Shown here: in pieces, positions 23,403 to 33,300 of the stretch
Layout: every line of letters starts with the position of its first letter
How positions within the stretch are numbered: the stretch's first letter is position 1
Assembly (NCBI GenBank): GCA_032718475.1
Contig: JAUCBJ010000452.1
Coordinates: forward strand, 1 to 35,899
Direction: 5' to 3'
DNA: 35,899 nt
DNA from: Nemertoderma westbladi
Taxonomy: Eukaryota; Xenacoelomorpha; Nemertodermatida; Nemertodermatidae
Made by a program: the position numbers and the translations under genes
The notes under the pieces: model-generated
Databases searched by the model: none
What the model saw: only the letters and a program-made list of their open reading frames with translations
What the model was told of the DNA's origin: nothing

Positions 23403-23630
23403 TTAGTGGCACGTTCGTCCTCGTGAATAATACCAGGTTTTAATGTTTCAGTCCAAACATAATTGTAATTTAATATATGAAACATGTATTTCACTGATTT
23501 TAAAGTACAGATACTACCGGTAACTCAGTTATTGTTTTGGTTATTCATCACTTATGTAACCTGATTGCAGTGAAAACCTGGTATTGTCTAAATGGTAGTA
23601 AACTGCAAAGTGAAATATAAACTCACTCAC
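23403..23630. mobile_element. Dispersed repeat, related to the inverted-repeat elements
   Basis: Shares TTTCAGTCCAAACATAAT with 18488-18594, and TTATTGTTTTGGTTA, AAAACCTGGTATT and AACTGCAAAGT with 22053-22346. Its terminal repeats are degraded (CGTGAATAATACC at the left), so it is an older copy. Confidence 0.6.
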
Positions 23631-23845
23631 ATGATTGTTAGTGTAACAAAGTAATACTTTATATACCAACAAGTGTGTAAATATTTATGTAATTTATATG
23701 TATTATTGTTGGGCGAGCCACTAAGTCAGTGAGCAATCAATCATTTTATTATGGACATGTCTGTCTGTCCGTCTGATGGCTGGAGAAGGTAAGTTAATGT
23801 TTGATATAATTACAATTTTAACCGTTCTCTTCAATGACACATTCA

Positions 23846-24047
23846 TCACGTGAAGAATACCAGTTTTAACATTTCAGTCCAAAATTTATTTTATATTATT
23901 TGTATTTTTTTTATGATTGTACATTATATCCTACCTGTAACTCATTTATTGTTTTGGTTAGATTCAGCCCGTGTGTAACCTCAGATTTTAGTGCAAACCT
24001 GGTATTCTTCACATTCAACTGCAAACTCTGGTACACTTCACATGGGC
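23846..24047. mobile_element. Small element with terminal inverted repeats, second clear copy
   Basis: The left end CACGTGAAGAATACC (about 23848) is inverted at the right end GGTACACTTCACATGGGC (24030-24047). GGTATTCTTCACATT at 24001 is a second internal right end, as in the 22053 copy. The interior shares TTTATTGTTTTGGTTAGATT with that copy, which supports a real family. Confidence 0.65.
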
Positions 24048-24222
24048 CGCAATATTTAATGAATTAACATTATTTTTAAAGAGATCGTTGTTATTATAAA
24101 CCGGTACCTATGATTTGTTTTGTATATACATATTAATTGGTTACTTAATTGCGGTGCACTCAACATGTTTGTATATTAATTCGTAACATTCGTAACGTTA
24201 ATTCATTCCTAACATATTAATT

Positions 24223-27200
24223 CGTGTCACACTGTTGTTAATTACGCGTTTCACACTGTTGTTCATTACGTCGTGTATCACACTGTTGTTCATTACGTCG
24301 TGTATCACACACACTGTTGTTAATTACGCGTTTCACACTGTTGTTCATTACGTGTATGACACTGTTGTTCATTACGTCGTGTATCACACTGTTGTTCATT
24401 ACGTGTATGACACTGTTGTTCATTACGTCGTGTATCACACACACTGTTGGTAATTACGCGTTTCACACTGTTGTTCATTACGTCGTGTATCACACTGTTG
24501 TTCATTACGTCGTGTATCACACTGTTGTTCATTACGTCGTGTATCACACTGTTGTTCATTACGTCGTGTATCACACTGTTGTTCATTACGTCGTGTATCA
24601 CACTGTTGTTCATTTCGTGTATCACACTGTTGTTCATTACGTGTATGACACTGTTGTTCATTACTTCGTGTATCACACTGTTGTTCATTACGTCGTGTAT
24701 CACACTGTTGTTCATTACGTCGTGTATCACACTGTTGTTCATTACGTCGTGTATCACACTGTTGTTCATTACGTCGTGTATCACACTGTTGTTCATTACG
24801 TCGTGTATCACACTGTTGTTCATTACGCGTGTTCACACTGTTGTTCATTACGTGTATCACACTGTTGTTCATTACGTCGTGTATCACACTGTTGTTCATT
24901 ACGTCGTGTATCACACTGTTGTTCATTACTCGTGTATACACTGTTGTTCATTACGTCGTGTATCACACTGTTGTTCATTACGTCGTGTATCACACTGTTG
25001 TTCATTACGTCGTGTATCACACTGTTGTTCATTACGTCGTGTATCACACTGTTGTTCATTACGTCGTGTATCACACTGTTGTTCATTTCGTGTGTCACAA
25101 TGCAGTGGATTACGTGTATCACACTGTTGTTCATTACGTGTATGACACTGTTGTTCATTACTTCGTGTATCACACTGTTGTTCATTACGTGTATGACACT
25201 GTTGTTCATTACTTCGTGTATCACACTGTTGTTCATTACTTCGTGTATCACACTGTTGTTCATTACGTCGTGTATCACACTGTTGTTCATTACGTCGTGT
25301 ATCACACTGTTGTTCATTACGTCGTGTATCACACTGTTGTTCATTTCGTGTGTCACAATGCAGTGGATTACGTGTATCACACTGTTGTTCATTACGTGTA
25401 TGACACTGTTGTTCATTACTTCGTGTATCACACTGTTGTTCATTACGTCGTGTATCACACTGTTGTTCATTACTTCGTGTATCACACTGTTGTTCATTAC
25501 GTCGTGTATCACACTGTTGTTCATTACTTCGTGTATCACACTGTTGTTCATTACGTCGTGTATCACACTGTTGTTCATTACTTCGTGTATCACACTGTTG
25601 TTCATTTCGTGTGTCACAATGCAGTGGATTACGTGTATCACACTGTTGTTCATTACGTGTATGACACTGTTGTTCATTACTTCGTGTATCACACTGTTGT
25701 TCATTACGTCGTGTATCACACTGTTGTTCATTACGTCGTGTATCACACTGTTGTTCATTACGTCGTGTATCACACTGTTGTTCATTACGTCGTGTATCAC
25801 ACTGTTGTTCATTACGTCGTGTATCACACTGTTGTTCATTACGTCGTGTATCACACTGTTGTTCATTACGTCGTGTATCACACTGTTGTTCATTACGTCG
25901 TGTATCACACTGTTGTTCATTACTTCGTGTATCACACTGTTGTTCATTACTTCGTGTATCACACTTTTGTTCATTACTTCGTGTATCACACTGTTGTTCA
26001 TTACGTCGTGTATCACACTGTTGTTCATTACGTCGTGTATCACACTGTTGTTCATTACTTCGTGTATCACACTGTTGTTCATTACGTCGTGTATCACACT
26101 GTTGTTCATTACGTCGTGTATCACACTGTTGTTCATTACGTCGTGTATCACACTGTTGTTCATTACGTCGTGTATCACACTGTTGTTCATTACGTCGTGT
26201 ATCACACTGTTGTTCATTACGTCGTGTATCACACTGTTGTTCATTACGTCGTGTATCACACTGTTGTTCATTACTTCGTGTATCACACTGTTGTTCATTA
26301 CGTCGTGTATCACACTGTTGTTCATTACTTCGTGTATCACACTGTTGTTCATTACGTCGTGTATCACACTGTTGTTCATTTCGTGTGTCACAATGCAGTG
26401 GAGTACGTGTATCACACTGTTGTTCATTACGTGTATGACACTGTTGTTCATTACGTGTATGACACTGTTGTTCATTACTTCGTGTATCACACTGTTGTTC
26501 ATTACTTCGTGTATCACACTGTTGTTCATTACGTCGTGTATCACACTGTTGTTCATTACGTCGTGTATCACACTGTTGTTCATTACGTCGTGTATCACAC
26601 TGTTGTTCATTACTTCGTGTATCACACTGTTGTTCATTACGTCGTGTATCACACTGTTGTTCATTACGTCGTGTATCACACTGTTGTTCATTACTTCGTG
26701 TATCACACTGTTGTTCATTACTTCGTGTATCACACTGTTGTTCATTACGTCGTGTATCACACTGTTGTTCATTACGTCGTGTATCACACTGTTGTTCATT
26801 ACGTGTATGACACTGTTGTTCATTACGTCGTGTATCACACTGTTGTTCATTACGTCGTGTATCACACTGTTGTTCATTACGTCGTGTATCACACTGTTGT
26901 TCATTTCGTGTGTCACAATGCAGTGGATTACGTGTATCACACTGTTGTTCATTACGTGTATGACACTGTTGTTCATTACTTCGTGTATCACACTGTTGTT
27001 CATTACGTCGTGTATCACACTGTTGTTCATTACGTCGTGTATCACACTGTTGTTCATTACGTCGTGTATCACACTGTTGTTCATTACGTCGTGTATCACA
27101 CTGTTGTTCATTACGTCGTGTATCACACTGTTGTTCATTACGTCGTGTATCACACTGTTGTTCATTACGTCGTGTATCACACTGTTGTTCATTTCGTGTG

Positions 27201-29379
27201 TCACAATGCAGTGGATTACGTGTATCACACTGTTGTTCATTACGTGTATGACACTGTTGTTCATTACTTCGTGTATCACACTGTTGTTCATTACGTGTAT
27301 GACACTGTTGTTCATTACTTCGTGTATCACACTGTTGTTCATTACTTCGTGTATCACACTGTTGTTCATTACGTCGTGTATCACACTGTTGTTCATTACG
27401 TCGTGTATCACACTGTTGTTCATTACGTCGTGTATCACACTGTTGTTCATTTCGTGTGTCACAATGCAGTGGATTACGTGTATCACACTGTTGTTCATTA
27501 CGTGTATGACACTGTTGTTCATTACTTCGTGTATCACACTGTTGTTCATTACGTCGTGTATCACACTGTTGTTCATTACTTCGTGTATCACACTGTTGTT
27601 CATTACGTCGTGTATCACACTGTTGTTCATTACTTCGTGTATCACACTGTTGTTCATTACGTCGTGTATCACACTGTTGTTCATTACTTCGTGTATCACA
27701 CTGTTGTTCATTTCGTGTGTCACAATGCAGTGGATTACGTGTATCACACTGTTGTTCATTACGTGTATGACACTGTTGTTCATTACTTCGTGTATCACAC
27801 TGTTGTTCATTACGTCGTGTATCACACTGTTGTTCATTACGTCGTGTATCACACTGTTGTTCATTACGTCGTGTATCACACTGTTGTTCATTACGTCGTG
27901 TATCACACTGTTGTTCATTACGTCGTGTATCACACTGTTGTTCATTACGTCGTGTATCACACTGTTGTTCATTACGTCGTGTATCACACTGTTGTTCATT
28001 ACGTCGTGTATCACACTGTTGTTCATTACTTCGTGTATCACACTGTTGTTCATTACTTCGTGTATCACACTTTTGTTCATTACTTCGTGTATCACACTGT
28101 TGTTCATTACGTCGTGTATCACACTGTTGTTCATTACGTCGTGTATCACACTGTTGTTCATTACTTCGTGTATCACACTGTTGTTCATTACGTCGTGTAT
28201 CACACTGTTGTTCATTACGTCGTGTATCACACTGTTGTTCATTACGTCGTGTATCACACTGTTGTTCATTACGTCGTGTATCACACTGTTGTTCATTACG
28301 TCGTGTATCACACTGTTGTTCATTACGTCGTGTATCACACTGTTGTTCATTACGTCGTGTATCACACTGTTGTTCATTACTTCGTGTATCACACTGTTGT
28401 TCATTACGTCGTGTATCACACTGTTGTTCATTACTTCGTGTATCACACTGTTGTTCATTACGTCGTGTATCACACTGTTGTTCATTTCGTGTGTCACAAT
28501 GCAGTGGAGTACGTGTATCACACTGTTGTTCATTACGTGTATGACACTGTTGTTCATTACGTGTATGACACTGTTGTTCATTACTTCGTGTATCACACTG
28601 TTGTTCATTACTTCGTGTATCACACTGTTGTTCATTACGTCGTGTATCACACTGTTGTTCATTACGTCGTGTATCACACTGTTGTTCATTACGTCGTGTA
28701 TCACACTGTTGTTCATTACTTCGTGTATCACACTGTTGTTCATTACGTCGTGTATCACACTGTTGTTCATTACGTCGTGTATCACACTGTTGTTCATTAC
28801 TTCGTGTATCACACTGTTGTTCATTACTTCGTGTATCACACTGTTGTTCATTACGTCGTGTATCACACTGTTGTTCATTACGTCGTGTATCACACTGTTG
28901 TTCATTACGTGTATGACACTGTTGTTCATTACGTCGTGTATCACACTGTTGTTCATTACGTCGTGTATCACACTGTTGTTCATTACGTCGTGTATCACAC
29001 TGTTGTTCATTTCGTGTGTCACAATGCAGTGGATTACGTGTATCACACTGTTGTTCATTACGTGTATGACACTGTTGTTCATTACTTCGTGTATCACACT
29101 GTTGTTCATTACTTCGTGTATCACACTGTTGTTCATTACGTCGTGTATCACACTGTTGTTCATTACTTCGTGTATCACACTGTTGTTCATTACGTCGTGT
29201 ATGACACTGTTGTTCATTACGTCGTGTATCACACTGTTGTTCATTACGTCGTGTATCACACTGTTGTTCATTACTTCGTGTATCACACTGTTGTTCATTA
29301 CTTCGTGTATCACACTGTTGTTCATTACGTCGTGTATCACACTGTTGTTCATTACTTCGTGTATCACACTGTTGTTCAT
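24223..29379. repeat. 27-bp minisatellite, about 190 units, with higher-order repeat
   Basis: The unit core is CACACTGTTGTTCATTACG, completed by TCGTGTAT. Common variants have ACTTCG for ACGTCG, or lack three bases (ACGTGTATGA). A marker variant containing CACAATGCAGTGGATTACG occurs ten times. All length variants are multiples of three and the unit has no stop in two plus-strand frames and one minus-strand frame. Open frames of 1689, 1524 and 1553 codons result, with nine-residue repeats; I do not regard them as genes. Units at the left edge are the most degenerate (24223-24480). Confidence 0.97.
24945..29109. repeat. 2106-bp higher-order duplication within the minisatellite
   Basis: The marker variant starts at 25102, 25360, 25621, 26395 and 26920, and again at 27208, 27466, 27727, 28501 and 29026. 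Each pair is exactly 2106 bp apart. The rare CACTTTTGT unit at 25962 recurs at 28068 and the GCAGTGGAGT marker at 26395 recurs at 28501, also 2106 bp apart. Homology runs from about 24945/27051 to about 27003/29109. The shared order of G and T variants shows copying of a whole block. Confidence 0.93.
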
Positions 29380-29793
29380 TACATAATGTATAATATAATG
29401 TAATATAATGTAATTATAATGTAATATAATAATATATAATGTAATGTAATGTAACTTATATAATGTAATTATATATACAGTCACCGCGATTCTAACTGTG
29501 TACTTATATAATGTAACTATATACAGTCACCGCAATTCTAACTGTGTACTTATATAATACTACTTAGAGCATAATAGTTCTTAAATACTTATATAATGTA
29601 ACAATATACACTCAGCGCGATTCTAACTTTACTTATGTAACTATATGCTATGACTGCTATACTATATCTAGGCTGTTTGTAGTTTTATATTTACTCAGAT
29701 ATAAGTATATTATATACATTGTTCTTTTCCACGTTATTTACTTATGTATGTACATTGTACATATAGGTTATTATTGATAAATATTGTATATAG
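29380..29793. other. AT-rich flank with short tandem repeats
   Basis: After the minisatellite come TAATATAATGTAATATAATG-type repeats (29386-29475). Two units of about 46 bp starting ACAGTCACCGC (29477 and 29523) follow, with a third diverged one near 29607. The rest is AT-rich noncoding sequence up to the exon at 29794. Confidence 0.7.
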
Positions 29794-30108
29794 GAGAGAG
29801 TTGAGGATTCCAATAGGGCTGAAGCTTCAACTCAACCCATGGATACTTCTGATGGAGGACCCCCTAACCCTCCCATCTTCTCTCCTGCTGCTGGTGACGA
29901 GACATCCACCTCTGCCCCGTCCTCAGATCCTCTAACCTCGGAATGTGGGGAAGAATCCTTTTCTGCCCACAACTTTCTCTCCACGTTTACATTGCATCCT
30001 GGAGAGGAAACCCCTCGCTTTACCCCCAAGCGTCCAATGCCTTACGTGATTCCATCATGTGTCATTGGCGGACCAAGGGGCGTAATCCGAGGGGCACGTC
30101 CTGTAACA
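29794..30108 (+). CDS. Second coding exon of the Helitron-like gene (Pro/Ser-rich linker)
   Basis: The frame is open from the stop TAG at 29791-29793, whose AG is the proposed acceptor, to the 5' splice site GTAACA|GTGAGT after 30108. The 105 codons are in phase 0 at both ends. The peptide is rich in Pro, Ser and acidic residues (PPNPPIFSPAAGDETSTSAP), with a conserved-looking segment RPMPYVIPSCVIGGPRGVI near the end. It is probably disordered. If the upstream exon is not used, translation could begin at the ATG at 29839 inside this exon. Confidence 0.72.
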
Positions 30109-30397
30109 GTGAGTTTAATGTATTTCTATATATATAATAAATATACAGTTGTCATATAGTTCCTATGTGTATCAGTGTATTAAATATAATCTAGACCAAT
30201 TATATAGTTGTTTTTTAGATGTCATTGTTTTGTACTTGTATCTATACGTTGTATAGGTTGTCTACAGTTTTAATATTTATGTATCATTCATATGGAATGT
30301 TGATTAATTAGTTTATAGTTTTAAATTAAAGTCAGATTTGTACATAGATTTAAATAATTGTACTTCATTTTATATGGAATTTTTTTATTTTTTTTAG
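30109..30397 (+). other. Intron 2 (289 bp)
   Basis: GTGAGT at the 5' end; TTTTTTTATTTTTTTTAG at the 3' end is a strong acceptor. It is phase 0 and keeps the frame from 29794 open into the long exon. The interior is AT-rich with in-frame stops. Confidence 0.85.
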
Positions 30398-33300
30398 CCA
30401 ACAGGATTCAACCTTCAAGGTTCAATTAGACCCCCCTGGATTAGACCGGTAGTTTCTGGACCTCGGTTTAGTGGTTATGATACTGCAAGGTCATCTGCAG
30501 TACCCGCCACTGGAGGTGCACCACAACCCACTGCATCATCTGAAACGCCCAGATGCTCATCCTCAGAGAGGGTTTCATCAATGGCTATTCAGACTAATGC
30601 AGCAGCTTGGTTCCGTGTTGAAGCTGAAAAGCGCAATATGGAATTGGTGTGGGTACGTGGCGATGGAAATTGCATGTTTAATGCATTCCGTATTTCATCA
30701 CAAGGAATTACTGATTCCCCTCTGTTGATGAGAAAGAAAGTGCGGGACTATCTCCGGGAGCATTCTCAGGAATTTTCTGATAAGTATGCTCCTGGGCCAT
30801 ATGAACTGCCTTTTGTGGAATTTGTTGCCCAATTGATAAACCAATCACATGATGTGGTCTTTGGTAACTCCATTGTCCTGGAAGCACTTGGTAGGATTTA
30901 TTCACGTTTATTTGTGGTATTAACTACCGAGTTTGGCAACCACATGGAACGAGTTGGGGTGCCTGGAACGCAAGAAGTTCTGATTGGCCATGACCATGTT
31001 GGTGCACATTATTATGCATTTAAGCCATTGCAGATATGTACCACCCACCAGGAGCCTGCTGCAAGTGCAAGTGCAATACCTATGCCTCCTCCACAACTGC
31101 CTACAAACAGTGCTTCAGCATCACCATGTGTTGAACAACAACCACCCCTTCAACCTCAACCAACAATATCCAACCCCCCTGCAGGAGAACGTGATGAACC
31201 AGATGATGACATGGATTGGTCAGAATTTGAAGAGGATGAAGAGGCTCTTCGATATGACTCAATCCGTAATGATCATTTGAATATTCCTGATGTTGACCTT
31301 TTGGAGGAATTTGATGATGATGTGGTTGAGGAGGTTGTTGATGAGGTTGATGATGACAGTGATGATGAAGAAGCAATGGAAGTTGATAGTGATGTGGTTA
31401 TTCTAGAGAATGAAGAGGTCTGTGAGAATTGCAGGCGCATTAAGACTCCAGAACATCCTTTGGAGTTACGCAGTAGCAAGAAAGAGCTTAATCGGGAATA
31501 TGGCTATCTCCTTCGTAATGGTAATAAGGAGTATGTGCTCTGTATTGACTGCTCCACCTATTTATCAAAGCGAAGGTCTACTCATGGTTCTTGGGCTTTT
31601 GGCTGGCCTTCTTTCATCTATTCCTGTCTAGTGAACAGGGTTGTGGGTTGTAATCCAACCGCACTTCTTGATTTGCTGGCAGAGGAATTGAGGGACAGCT
31701 GGAAGCAAGTCATTTATGAACTTGATCTTCATCCTACGAAGACAGTAATTAAGGACTTTACCAAGGATCTCCGTGAGTACCATGAAGAAATGGAGGAATT
31801 AGACTTAGGAAAGTTTACCAGGTTAATGAATGATGGCTGCTTTCCTAGTGTTGTATGTGGTATGGGATGTATCCAATACATTGAAGCATGCAAACCTATT
31901 CCATTCAATAATTTCTTGGCAAGCCATTTTCCGATTAAGCAGGTATTTAATGCTAAGCCAGATCATGTATGTTCCTTCAGGAATGATTGGCCTTATACAT
32001 TTAAGGAGCTCGATTGGAAAGCGATGGCTGGTACGATTGTAACTTCGAAGAAGGGCTTGTGTATCTTGATATGCAAGAAGCACAAGACTACTAACAAGTT
32101 TATCTTCCACCTCCCAAACAACCCAGTATCTCCCGATGACCCGATTATTCACCCAGAAATGTTTGCCATGGCTACTTTAACTCCTCATATAGTCCGTGGC
32201 CCTCGTGATGGTGTTTATTCGACTGGTTTCCATACTAGTAAGGTTGATGGAGGATATAATGGGTTGTCATCGTGTTACATCGAGCTTGACCCTGTTCACC
32301 ATTACCTTCCTGAAGAAGCTGTCAGAGATGGAAAGTTGTACCATGCTGATTCTCTCACCTTAGAATGTCGTCCTGATGTGAGAGAATTCATGCGCCAAGG
32401 TCGACATCGCCATCTTGATCCTGGATATATTGATGATATCACTGAGTTTTATAAACCCCCAGAACAACACTTAATTCTGGAAGCCTTGGAAGGAGCTACG
32501 TATATGGATGTGTACGACTGCTACAAGCTTCACCAAAGAATTTTGAATAAGGGAACGGAAGAGAACGAAAGAGATCGGTTTTCTTTCAAAGATATATGTC
32601 TTGACGAAATGCCAATCATGCAACCCTGCAATGATATTGGCAGAAGATCATGGCGCATTTACAATGAGTCATATATGTCTGACGGCCTTAGACTACAGAT
32701 GCTGTCATTTTCAGTGATGCATTGCCGTGTGATGCATACTATCCTCCAGGCTGTAGAAATTAAGAATGACGCCCAAAAGGCTCTTCTTAAATATCTTAAG
32801 TATGGTGTATATGCTGCTCACTGCACAGCAAAGCAACGATCAATGTATGCCAATCATATCCTTGAAAGATTGGAGGAGGATTTTGATTTTGGTCTACATT
32901 GTGAAACTGTTGACAGCCAAGTAGCACTAATGCTGGAAGAACTTATTCCAGGTTGTTATGAGGTTAATAGGATTGATGATATCATTGATGATGACATTTA
33001 TGTCCTTAGCAGACCACGTAATACTGGCAGAGGGGAGCCATTCCCTTTGGAGATAGGTGACCATTACCTGCATTCAGCCTTGACTATAAGAGATAATAAG
33101 TTATCCGGGATTTTTCGTTGGAGTGATGATCACTCATTCCAGCATTTCCTCTGTGAGGAAAATAAACTGACACCACCTATGGTAGATGATCCCGAGCATG
33201 CAATTAAGAAGGCGCAACTTTACATCTATGTAAAGAAGGGTTGTTATAACCTAACTGAGATGCAGCGAGATAAATTTATTGCAAATTTTGCTGATCAAAG

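Larger units (their letters stand above)
22949..29793 (+). other. Proposed intron 1, filled by a minisatellite
   Basis: The intron opens GTGAGT and closes TGTATATAG. Its acceptor is weak in pyrimidines, the least certain part of the model. It contains C-rich sequence, at least two inverted-repeat element copies and the 5.15-kb 27-bp array. Confidence 0.5.

Noticed and set aside
24223-29379. CRISPR array
   Set aside because: Units are contiguous, with no unique spacers, and the surroundings are eukaryotic.
24317-29386. 1689-, 1524- and 1553-codon ORFs over the 27-bp array
   Set aside because: A 27-bp period with no stop in three frames opens both strands equally. There is no non-repeat domain or start context.
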